The position numbers and the translations under genes were made by a program. DNA of 17,719 nucleotides from assembly GCA_002320385.1 (NCBI GenBank), contig DCKN01000006.1:1-17719 (forward strand). Reading direction: 5' to 3'. Below the pieces are notes generated by a model, which worked only from the letters and a program-made list of their open reading frames with translations, did no database searches and had not been told where the DNA came from. Of the stretch, positions 1 to 6,474 are shown piece after piece. The stretch's first letter is position 1. Each line of letters begins with the position of its first letter. Origin of the DNA: Proteobacteria bacterium UBA1673. Lineage in GTDB: Bacteria > Pseudomonadota > Gammaproteobacteria > Comchoanobacterales > Comchoanobacteraceae.

Positions 1-1035
1 TGACAAGTCAAGTGCTAGGAGGAACCCTGAGGACTCTTTTGGTACAATGAGCGAAATTAGTAATGGTGGCCCAAGGGTCAGCCCTGCTGCAATGAGTTTA
101 GGTCTGCTATATTTTTGTATGTTCAGTCCGTCTTGTAGAAAATCAGAGAGTGCGAGTACTACACCTAGAAACGAAGTTAGAATTGCGCAATTGGCAAAAA
201 TATTCATCAGCAAGGGGATAGCCTGTGCTCCGTCTGCGCTGAGTGTTTTCTGTAGTGCTGACAGTGGCGATCCACTTTTTGCAATTGTGTAGAGGCCATT
301 TGCACCCTCAAAAGGTAACAATGCTACAATTAGGTATTCATAGACGAGATAAATCACCAGTGGTATGGTTGATCCTAGCCACAACATCTTTTTTAGGCTT
401 GCTAAATCAGTGCTGAAGTTTTTTCTTAAGCTCGGTACGACAAAATGAGACGCAAAAGCTGCAATTGTAATCGGTAGGCTGCTGACTAAATAGATTGCTT
501 TACCGCCGCTCAAGTTGCTCAGTTTTGTGTATGGTCCGATTGTGCCGATCAAGCCGAAATAGCTTAAGAACATCGCCATCAGTAATATCTGATTCATCTT
601 ATCGAGTATGCTCACCCCTTGAAAGGCGACAAGGCCAAAAATAACAGTGAAAATTACCATACATAAGTATGTATCAATGTCATAAAATGGTTCGATGAGG
701 CTTTGTAATAGCTCAGCTCCTCCAGAGATATAGGATGTTGATATGATGTAGAGTAAGAACAAGAAGCAGAACCACGTGATGACTTCTCCTGTTTTTCCAA
801 GGTGTAGGTGCGCCATCGATATGATGTTGGCTTCTGGGTCGCTGCAATAGAATGTTACTTCTAAAAACAGTAATAACGTTGCTATGGAAAATAGGTAGCA
901 GGCCACCATCATGAGGCATGCAGGTAGAAACCCCCCAACACCACTGATAAATGGTAGTGATAACATACTTGCGCCGATAGCAGTTCCTGCGACAATTGAC
1001 GCGCCGCTTCTTTCTTCTGAGCTCAAGTTAAACAT
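1..1035 (-). CDS. Aromatic amino acid permease (TyrP/Mtr-like, HAAAP family), 3' end outside window
   Basis: I translated the minus strand from the ATG at 1035 to the window edge: 345 codons without a stop. The N-terminus reads MFNLSSEERSGASIVAGTAI and continues GASMLSLP, the helix-1 signature of hydroxy/aromatic amino acid permeases (family knowledge: AGTxIGAGMLALP). About nine strongly hydrophobic segments follow. The known E. coli relatives are about 400 residues, so roughly 50-60 residues lie beyond position 1. The protein would import tyrosine, tryptophan or a related amino acid across the inner membrane by proton symport; the exact substrate cannot be read from sequence. A GGAG Shine-Dalgarno lies about 9 nt before the start, and the promoter at 1065-1093 gives a leader of about 23 nt. 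The downstream neighbour is outside the window. The family call is secure; a gene name is not. Confidence 0.93.
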   Translation of the reverse strand, partial: MFNLSSEERSGASIVAGTAIGASMLSLPFISGVGGFLPACLMMVACYLFSIATLLLFLEVTFYCSDPEANIISMAHLHLGKTGEVITWFCFLFLLYIISTSYISGGAELLQSLIEPFYDIDTYLCMVIFTVIFGLVAFQGVSILDKMNQILLMAMFLSYFGLIGTIGPYTKLSNLSGGKAIYLVSSLPITIAAFASHFVVPSLRKNFSTDLASLKKMLWLGSTIPLVIYLVYEYLIVALLPFEGANGLYTIAKSGSPLSALQKTLSADGAQAIPLLMNIFANCAILTSFLGVVLALSDFLQDGLNIQKYSRPKLIAAGLTLGPPLLISLIVPKESSGFLLALDLS

Positions 1036-1064
1036 AGGGTGTCTCTCCAGTGAACGAACTGCTG

Positions 1065-1093
1065 ATATTACACAGACGATAATACGATGTCAA
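1065..1093 (-). promoter_or_regulatory. sigma70 promoter of the amino acid permease
   Basis: Read on the minus strand: -35 TTGACA (1088-1093), a 17-bp spacer and -10 TAATAT (1065-1070). The predicted start near 1058 gives a leader of about 23 nt. The -35 is a perfect consensus and the -10 has one mismatch. Nothing else is obvious in 1094-1218, which separates this gene from the Cys-rich gene. Confidence 0.75.
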
Positions 1094-1218
1094 TATTGAA
1101 ACGCGGTATTGAGGGTGGGGTACAGTCTCTTTTTTACAGCTGTGTCGAGATGTTTAGGCGGTTGCAATTCGCCGCTTATGATACACTCTATGTGACTATT
1201 TAAACGCTTGTCGCTGCC

Positions 1219-1596
1219 TTAGATGGCAGTTTTATGGTTTTGTTTTCTGTCGTTGCGCTTTTTATAGACACCGCTACTCAGACATTTTGTCTGGTAGGCT
1301 TTTTCAATATCATCCGCGATCAGTTTGTAATTTGTCGGGGTCTGTTGGTTTCGTATGCTTTTGCAGAAATTGAACAGATGCAAGCCGGTCAATTCGTATG
1401 CAGGAGAGGAGGCAATTGTTTCAAGATCGTCATTGGTACGGATTGTGTTACAGCTTTCATAACATGATTTTGAATCTTTGCATTCCTTGAGATGCTTGAT
1501 TACGGTTTTTGCATGTTTACAAAAGTGTGCGTTGGGTGCTAACTCATCTGCGAGGCAAAATGGCGTTATGGTTACGAGTAGGGCGAAAATCAACAT
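1219..1596 (-). CDS. Small secreted six-cysteine protein, copy 1
   Basis: 125 aa, unrecognised. Residues 1-16 are a hydrophobic signal peptide (start MLIFALLVTI, likely cut after CLA at 16), so export to the periplasm or beyond is expected. The mature part has cysteines at 26, 39, 45, 49, 78 and 105, plus one at 14 inside the signal. The pattern C-x12-C-x5-C-x3-C-x28-C-x26-C and the motif AY-x-LTG-xx-LF (66-75) recur in the neighbour at 1814-2200, which is clearly a paralogue. Three disulfides are plausible. The C-terminus (KKRNDRKQNHK) is basic. The start at 1596 has a TAAGG about 10 nt upstream and its own promoter at 1627-1655. I do not see a lipobox or any enzyme motif, so the function is unknown. 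Confidence 0.8.
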   Translation of the reverse strand: MLIFALLVTITPFCLADELAPNAHFCKHAKTVIKHLKECKDSKSCYESCNTIRTNDDLETIASSPAYELTGLHLFNFCKSIRNQQTPTNYKLIADDIEKAYQTKCLSSGVYKKRNDRKQNHKTAI

Positions 1597-1626
1597 CGAT
1601 GAGCCTTAGGTATTTTGTTGTCATGA

Positions 1627-1655
1627 AATCTATCAAGCTTAAATGTTCTTGTCAA
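1627..1655 (-). promoter_or_regulatory. Promoter of Cys-rich gene copy 1
   Basis: Minus strand: TTGACA (1650-1655), 17-bp spacer, TAGATT (1627-1632), preceded by TGA as an extended -10. The predicted transcription start near 1620 leaves a leader of about 24 nt before the ATG at 1596. The gene therefore need not be cotranscribed with its paralogue 218 bp upstream. Confidence 0.65.
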
Positions 1656-1813
1656 TAAAGGTTATTGCTTCTATTGCCCTGTGTCCAATGATGAGACCGT
1701 TATCCCTCGAGTTTATCTCTCTTCAATTCTGGAGTTTGATGCTGCTATCAGTGCCAAGGCTGGTACGTTTGTACGATCGTGTTTCGCTTACTTGTTTGAT
1801 GTGATGTGTTCGT

Positions 1814-2200
1814 CTAATGAGCTGTGCCTAGGATCTTCTTAGGCATGAGGCTTGATGATCTTTTTTTCCTGGTTTTCTTGTTACAGATGCTTCTTTGTTC
1901 CGCTTCGATACCGTCAGCGATTGTGTGGTAGGATTTCTGGGTATGCAAGCTTTCGATGTCGCAATATTCAAATAGTGGTGCCCCAGTGAGCTTGTATGCT
2001 GCGTGATTGGCAACTTTTCTGAGTGCATAGTTGTCTGCAATGGATGTACATGCTGCCTGGCATGAATCAAGATCAAGACATGTCCTTAGCTGCTCGACAA
2101 CAGGTTTGGCCTGTTGACAGAATGACTGGTTGGCTTGATCAGGGCTCTCAGCGAGCAGTGATGTCGGCGTGATCGCTACGAGTAGAAGTATTAATATCAT
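1814..2200 (-). CDS. Small secreted six-cysteine protein, copy 2
   Basis: 128 aa, unrecognised, paralogue of the 1219-1596 product. The signal peptide is residues 1-17 (start MILILLLVAI, likely cut after LLA). Cysteines at 28, 41, 47, 51, 80 and 106 give the same spacing as copy 1 (C-x12-C-x5-C-x3-C-x28-C-x25-C). The shared motif AYKLTGAPLF lies at 68-77. The two genes are in tandem, so a local duplication with strong divergence is inferred. A basic tail (KKTRKKR) follows the last cysteine, as in copy 1. The start at 2200 has only a weak AGAG ribosome site but sits 23 nt below a good promoter. A shorter overlapping reading frame in another phase is a shadow. The exported location is likely; the role is unknown. 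Confidence 0.8.
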   Translation of the reverse strand: MILILLLVAITPTSLLAESPDQANQSFCQQAKPVVEQLRTCLDLDSCQAACTSIADNYALRKVANHAAYKLTGAPLFEYCDIESLHTQKSYHTIADGIEAEQRSICNKKTRKKRSSSLMPKKILGTAH

Positions 2201-2229
2201 CGTTGCTCTTTCATTGGTTTAATGGTCTG

Positions 2230-2257
2230 ATTTTACAATTTTCTAATCAAGAGTCAA
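2230..2257 (-). promoter_or_regulatory. Promoter of Cys-rich gene copy 2
   Basis: Minus strand: TTGACT (2252-2257), 16-bp spacer, TAAAAT (2230-2235), with a predicted start near 2223. The rest of 2258-2402 has no gene on either strand. It contains a 15-bp interrupted palindrome at 2320-2334 (AAAGAAA-A-TTTCTTT) of unknown significance. Confidence 0.6.
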
Positions 2258-2402
2258 GTCCTCAGTGTGCGATCAAACGTTTCTTCAAGTCTGTTTAAGG
2301 CTGATCCCTTCCTGCTTTTAAAGAAAATTTCTTTGATGTTTGGGCATGTTTTTTACTTTGTTCTAACGAGGAATTTGTAATGTGTTTTTATGGGGGAATA
2401 TT

Positions 2403-2431
2403 TTGGGAATGTTGTCGCACTATGTTAAACT
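2403..2431 (+). promoter_or_regulatory. Promoter of the 588-aa hypothetical gene
   Basis: TTGGGA (2403-2408), 17-bp spacer, TAAACT (2426-2431) with a TGT extended -10 at 2423-2425. The predicted start near 2438 gives a leader of about 27 nt. The -35 is imperfect but the spacing and extended element fit. Confidence 0.5.
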
Positions 2432-2464
2432 GCACTATTAGGGGTACACAAACATGCAAAGAAG

Positions 2465-4231
2465 ATGCTAGATTTTGGTCGTGTTGACTCTTTGAAGTCA
2501 ATTATACAATCAGTTGCTATTGATGATAAGATGAACGCCGAAGTTTGGATGCAACGACAGTGGTCGACGAGGTTGCGGGGCGTACAGAGTAAACTGAAAA
2601 AGTTGTTGAGTGATTATTCTGACAATCAACCTGCTAGCAAGCTGCTGCCTCCGCATCAATATGAAAACATTGGTCAGCGTCTGGAGGTGGTTTTTTCTGA
2701 GCGATTAAAAAATTACTGGAGAACTAACAAACTCTCTGTCATAAAGCAAATGTGGTTGCAAGCGCGTGCAGGGATCGGTACTGACTTCGCTGAAGCATAT
2801 TCGCTTTTTTTGAACGGAGATGTTTCAGCAGTTGATGCGGTTTTCCCTTTCAGTGAGGATGATGTTTGGACCCAGTGGTTTTCAGAATATCGTGATCAAT
2901 TCCATGAAAGAATTAATCAGATTCGTGATGAATGGATCATTGGATTTAGCACGATAAATGATATCATAGCTTTGCAACGAGAGCTATTGGAAGTGCAACC
3001 CGCTGTTTTAAATGATGGCTTGTCATATATTTCATCTGAGTTAACAAATGTCATCATTTTGTTGCGTTTGATTGCATTTCCAGACTGCGAATGTGATTCG
3101 CAGATGCCTGCAAGCCTGGCATATTCGGATCAACAGATGTATGGTTTGGAAGATTCATCCATATTTATAAAAGTCAACACAAATGATCCACAAACTCCTG
3201 AGCATAAGCTTGTGATTAGTACCGGTGATGACCTTGAAAATTCTATCTATAGCTTTTTTTGTGAAAAGTTTTTTACCACTGCTCAGCGACAGAATGCCGA
3301 CCAGCCTTTTCGTGTTAAACAGCGTTTGGCGCCAATCATGCTCGGTATACATAGTCTGTTTGGAATGCCAAAAATTGTTGAGATGCTTAATAAATCTTTT
3401 CCAAGCCTTAGTGCTTTGTCTGAGTTGACTGATGGCGAGTGCTTAGTATTGTCTCCTGACTATTGTTGGCGCCCAAGCAATTTAATGGCCACTGAGGAGG
3501 TGAGTTCTTTGATCAGGATAAGCGACCTCTTTTGTCGTTGGCTGCTTCCCATAGCGTTTCCTGACAAGTTTAACCAGAAAAATCAGTCTGTGGGAGATAT
3601 TAGTTGCGAATTGCCTGAACCATTGTTGAACAAAGTGTATTGTTGTCCGTCTGAAGCGCATGAAGTTCTCCGTGTGATTGCCGCTAAGCTTAATGAATTT
3701 GCTCATCCTAGTAACCACCGCTCGAGTTTGAATGCGCATTGTCCTCGGTATTTATCTTGGATTCGCGATCGATTGCGTGCGTTAAATCGACTCGGTATCT
3801 GTGTTCAGCGTGAGCGGGCTCTTTCGGGTGAATATGTGATCAAGAACCTGACATCGTGGTATCAAGATTTTGGTCCATATGAATTATCGATTCGCTGGTG
3901 GCTAATGCTTTGTTGTGGGATGATTTTATGGCTGCCGGTTTATGTTGTTATCGTGGTGTGGTTTCTTGTGGCTGGTATCTCTATTGCTGTGCGGTTTTCT
4001 GAGCGACACGACGATGCTCAATCTGTCGCATCGCCAGGCGATCAGGGTAGACCTCAAGGTTCGTCGTTGAAGTGCGCTTCTGTCAGAGAGCTGCCTGATG
4101 CGCCTGACTTGGAAAGCTTCTCTGTTCCCCTTGAGCGGTTTGATACGACGTTGCCTAATTTCAGTGGCTCTGTGCAACGGTATGACAGTGATTTAGATGC
4201 GAATCGGGGATTCTCAACTAGCCATGGTTGA
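2465..4231 (+). CDS. Hypothetical membrane-anchored protein, 588 aa (family member 1)
   Basis: Unrecognised. It is largely soluble for residues 1-475, then a hydrophobic stretch at about 477-511 (RWWLMLCCGMILWL onward) that could be one long or two short membrane passes. A polar Ser/Pro/Asp-rich tail (512-588) follows. Blocks shared by eye with the 616- and 395-aa neighbours are: A (180-196, A-x-L-x-DG-x-SY-xxx-ELT), the FRVKQ block at 282, the IRISDLFCRWLLPI block at 350-363 and Y-xx-WI at 429-433. It has no signal peptide and no catalytic motif that I recognise. The start at 2465 has a poor ribosome site (GAAG touching the ATG); it is chosen because it begins the frame just below the promoter. 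The next Met is residue 23. Convergent with the 616-aa gene. A secreted effector is possible but rests only on architecture. Confidence 0.75.
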   Translation: MLDFGRVDSLKSIIQSVAIDDKMNAEVWMQRQWSTRLRGVQSKLKKLLSDYSDNQPASKLLPPHQYENIGQRLEVVFSERLKNYWRTNKLSVIKQMWLQARAGIGTDFAEAYSLFLNGDVSAVDAVFPFSEDDVWTQWFSEYRDQFHERINQIRDEWIIGFSTINDIIALQRELLEVQPAVLNDGLSYISSELTNVIILLRLIAFPDCECDSQMPASLAYSDQQMYGLEDSSIFIKVNTNDPQTPEHKLVISTGDDLENSIYSFFCEKFFTTAQRQNADQPFRVKQRLAPIMLGIHSLFGMPKIVEMLNKSFPSLSALSELTDGECLVLSPDYCWRPSNLMATEEVSSLIRISDLFCRWLLPIAFPDKFNQKNQSVGDISCELPEPLLNKVYCCPSEAHEVLRVIAAKLNEFAHPSNHRSSLNAHCPRYLSWIRDRLRALNRLGICVQRERALSGEYVIKNLTSWYQDFGPYELSIRWWLMLCCGMILWLPVYVVIVVWFLVAGISIAVRFSERHDDAQSVASPGDQGRPQGSSLKCASVRELPDAPDLESFSVPLERFDTTLPNFSGSVQRYDSDLDANRGFSTSHG

Positions 4232-4248
4232 TTCAAATTTTGAGATTT

Positions 4249-4281
4249 TGACCCCTTGGTCAGCGATGATGTTCCCATCGC
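4249..4281. terminator. Possible bidirectional stop between convergent genes
   Basis: Two adjacent small hairpins lie in the 91-bp gap between convergent genes: TGACC-4 nt-GGTCA (4249-4262) and GCGATG-7 nt-CATCGC (4263-4268 with 4276-4281). A longer pair, CCGTAAA (4281-4287) with TTTACGG (4322-4328), flanks the rest. There is no clear T-run, so this is not a canonical intrinsic terminator; position is the main argument. Confidence 0.3.
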
Positions 4282-4322
4282 CGTAAACAATTGAGACGAA
4301 CATGCTCATTTATTGTCGTATT

Positions 4323-6173
4323 TTACGGTCTTGGCGTATTAGAGTCATTTGGTTGACCAATCGATTGACGATGTGGCACATGTATTTGGCTTTCTGTTTG
4401 AATTTCACTCATTCTAAGAAAATCGCCACTTATTTGGAATGTTTCATCGGTTCTGTAATCAACGTCACCAGCGAGTGCTAGATAGAAATTTGATACGAAT
4501 AATGCTGCACCTGCCACCATACACAATGCGCCAATGCTCGTTATCGAAGATGCTGTTGACAGTAATGTATAACTTAATGTAAACAGTGCGATGCTTGATA
4601 GTCCACCAAATGCCATCATGATTGATTTGTAGTGTTTGCATTGATCAAGTAGTTTTTTCCCAGTATCTGTGAAACGCTGTGCCATAATATTTTTGTTTCT
4701 GAAGTAATCACCAATCTTACTCATGTTGGTTGTTGCATTTTCCTGTAGTTGTCTCAATTGGTTTTGAAGTGATTTGGATTGATCTTGAAGTGCTATATTG
4801 GATTCTTCGAGTTTTCGTAGCTCTACAACACTATTGTTTGATTTAGTATTTAAAGTTTCGTTTTGTTTTTTAAGTTTGTCGATTTCAGTTTGCAACTGGG
4901 TTTTAGTCGATGTCGATTGACTTTTAAATGACGCAAGGAATTCTCTAAGTTTTCGTAGCTCTGCAACATTCTTGTTTGATTTAGTATTTAAAGTTTCGTT
5001 TTGTTTTTTAAGTCTGTCGATTTCAGTTTGCAGCTCCGTTTTTATCCTAATATTTTCCTCATTTTTCGCTGTTTGTTCGCTGCTTTCATTCGCTGTGTTC
5101 GTAGCTGTTACTCCGCTTATTGGGATCAATTTAGATAGTGTCTCTTGAGTGGTTGTTATCCAGTCCGAGTATGCGTTCGCTAGACATGGCTGTCGATTTT
5201 TATTGTTGAGATATTCGGTTACACATGAACTTTTTATTTCAGTGTTTAGTTTGTCTAGCATGGTATTAATTTCGCCTAGTATGCTTTGAGCTGTGTCACG
5301 CGATGGTTGATTGCCTGGTGATAGGCGTTGTATAGAAGATCTTGATGTATTGCTGGCCTGATTGGTCGATGTGGTATTGAAAATAGGTTCCAACCAATCG
5401 ATGACCAGTTGTGCTGTTCTAATCTTTCCATTAATTATTTTTACTTTATTAGCGACGTCCAGACTGTTAATAGCGTTCGAGCTTTTCAATGCGGTTTGTA
5501 CATCGACCACTTTGGATCTGATGTTCATGATTTTGGGTAATGCTTTTTCAAGCAACCTGTCAACTATCTCAATGCCTAATGGCATAATACATGATGTAAT
5601 CAGTTGTCCAACTTTAAAAGTCTGTTTAGCGCTGTTATCATTCGTGTGATCTAGATGAACTTCACGATCTGACAAAAGGTTGCAAAGTGTTATTGCGTAA
5701 TTGGGATTATTTTTGTCAAGCCGAAGGTAACGGTTTTGCCTATCAGTGCCCCGGAAGTTGATCTTGATTCCTGATTGATTATCATCATTTTGGTTATGGT
5801 TGATACTTGTAGGAAGTTTGTGATTAATCTCTAATGGATGATTAATGATCGCTCTTAAAGTTTGTTGAGCGATGTTTATTTCCGGGTCAGTAATTTGAAT
5901 TGAGCAACAGTGTTTTAGTATTTCAGGCTGCCGTTCGATGATTTCATTAAGTTTAGAAACTTCATTGTTGATTGAATGGCATTGCATTACCCATTGCGAT
6001 GCATCCGCATCAGTTTTATTAAGATCATTGATAAAGTAATTTTTTATATTATCATAAATGCTTGAATATGATGATAATGCTTCTGGACGGCTTGAGTTTG
6101 CTTCTAGCGCTGTTCCCAGAGCATCTGCAAAAGTGTTCAAAATTCTATGAGGTTGCGGGGTGGTTGCTTGCAT
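4323..6173 (-). CDS. Hypothetical coiled-coil membrane protein, 616 aa, with bilobed hydrophobic domain (family member 2)
   Basis: Unrecognised. Head region 1-345 carries the blocks proposed for this family: NEIIERQPEIL at about 76, FKVGQ at 186, IRTAQLVIDWLEPI at 251-264 and Y-xx-WI at 335-339. A low-complexity linker (about 355-375) leads to a coiled coil (about 376-480) with heptad-like Leu spacing. That coil contains a 46-residue tandem duplication (LQTEIDxLKKQNETLNTKS at 381 and at 427). Residues about 515-569 hold two membrane passes separated by a short turn, followed by a 46-residue polar tail. A paired hydrophobic domain of this size near a terminus is reminiscent of chlamydial Inc and other inclusion- or vacuole-membrane effectors. 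That is an analogy, not a homology claim. The start at 6173 lacks a clear Shine-Dalgarno, but an excellent promoter lies 30 nt upstream. Confidence 0.78.
   Translation of the reverse strand: MQATTPQPHRILNTFADALGTALEANSSRPEALSSYSSIYDNIKNYFINDLNKTDADASQWVMQCHSINNEVSKLNEIIERQPEILKHCCSIQITDPEINIAQQTLRAIINHPLEINHKLPTSINHNQNDDNQSGIKINFRGTDRQNRYLRLDKNNPNYAITLCNLLSDREVHLDHTNDNSAKQTFKVGQLITSCIMPLGIEIVDRLLEKALPKIMNIRSKVVDVQTALKSSNAINSLDVANKVKIINGKIRTAQLVIDWLEPIFNTTSTNQASNTSRSSIQRLSPGNQPSRDTAQSILGEINTMLDKLNTEIKSSCVTEYLNNKNRQPCLANAYSDWITTTQETLSKLIPISGVTATNTANESSEQTAKNEENIRIKTELQTEIDRLKKQNETLNTKSNKNVAELRKLREFLASFKSQSTSTKTQLQTEIDKLKKQNETLNTKSNNSVVELRKLEESNIALQDQSKSLQNQLRQLQENATTNMSKIGDYFRNKNIMAQRFTDTGKKLLDQCKHYKSIMMAFGGLSSIALFTLSYTLLSTASSITSIGALCMVAGAALFVSNFYLALAGDVDYRTDETFQISGDFLRMSEIQTESQIHVPHRQSIGQPNDSNTPRP
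4811..5032 (-). repeat. 138-bp-period tandem duplication inside the coiled-coil gene
   Basis: The 84-nt segment 4811-4894 recurs at 4949-5032 with 4 mismatches by direct comparison (80/84 identical), an offset of 138 bp or 46 codons in frame. Similarity fades beyond about 4894 and 5032. Near-identity at DNA level in an otherwise divergent family suggests a recent slip or unequal exchange that lengthened the coiled coil. Confidence 0.9.
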
Positions 6174-6202
6174 AGCTAATATTTCTAATTATTGTTGTGT
6201 GT

Positions 6203-6231
6203 ATATTATCACATCCATGTGTGCTTTTCAA
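6203..6231 (-). promoter_or_regulatory. Promoter of the 616-aa coiled-coil gene
   Basis: Minus strand: TTGAAA (6226-6231), 17-bp spacer, TAATAT (6203-6208) with a TGA extended -10. The predicted start near 6196 leaves about 23 nt before the ATG at 6173. It forms one side of a 301-bp divergent region (6174-6474) that has no gene. Confidence 0.7.
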
Positions 6232-6312
6232 GCGTTTTTCTTTTATTGTTCTCCTGGTTGTGAAATTGTTTAGTCAGATAACTGATATGATATCGGTCAT
6301 GGCCATATTGGC

Positions 6313-6383
6313 TTTGAAATTAGACTGGTTGTCATGATGGCTATGCGTCGTAATCTATCGCTTATTTGAAATTAGTTTGGTTG
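6313..6383. repeat. 19-bp direct repeat pair in the divergent intergenic region
   Basis: TTTGAAATTAGACTGGTTG (6313-6331) and TTTGAAATTAGTTTGGTTG (6365-6383) match at 17 of 19 positions. They are 52 bp apart start to start, about five helical turns, in the same orientation. They lie between the promoters of the divergent 616- and 395-aa genes. They could bind a shared regulator on one DNA face, or be a relic of a local duplication; flanking bases do not match. Confidence 0.7.
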
Positions 6384-6445
6384 AGTTATTGATGTGCTGA
6401 GATGATGTTGATGTTTTACGATTTTCAATACAACGCTCAGAATGC

Positions 6446-6474
6446 TTGATCTTTACTTAACTGTATGTTAAAAT
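6446..6474 (+). promoter_or_regulatory. Promoter whose -10 abuts the first ATG of the 395-aa gene
   Basis: TTGATC (6446-6451), 17-bp spacer, TAAAAT (6469-6474) with a TGT extended -10 at 6466-6468. Transcription should start near 6481, inside the frame that opens at 6475. Either the promoter is not used, or translation starts downstream (for example TTG at 6496) or by a leaderless route. A TTAA-N7-TTAA pair (6457-6460 and 6468-6471) overlaps it. Confidence 0.5.

Noticed and set aside
911..1099. 62-aa plus-strand frame, and 47-292 (81 aa), opposite the permease
   Set aside because: Both are antisense to a continuous, recognisable HAAAP permease and look like shadows of its codons.
1234..1467. 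77-aa plus-strand frame over the first Cys-rich gene
   Set aside because: The minus-strand product has a signal peptide, a paralogue and a promoter; this frame has none of these.
1814..1860. Hairpin TGCCTA-9 nt-TAGGCA at the end of Cys-rich copy 2, with a T-run on the plus strand at 1860-1866
   Set aside because: The stem lies inside the coding sequence and the T-run is on the wrong side for the minus-strand gene.
2320..2334. AAAGAAA-A-TTTCTTT palindrome upstream of the 588-aa gene
   Set aside because: It is low complexity and about 70 bp above the promoter; chance occurrence is likely.
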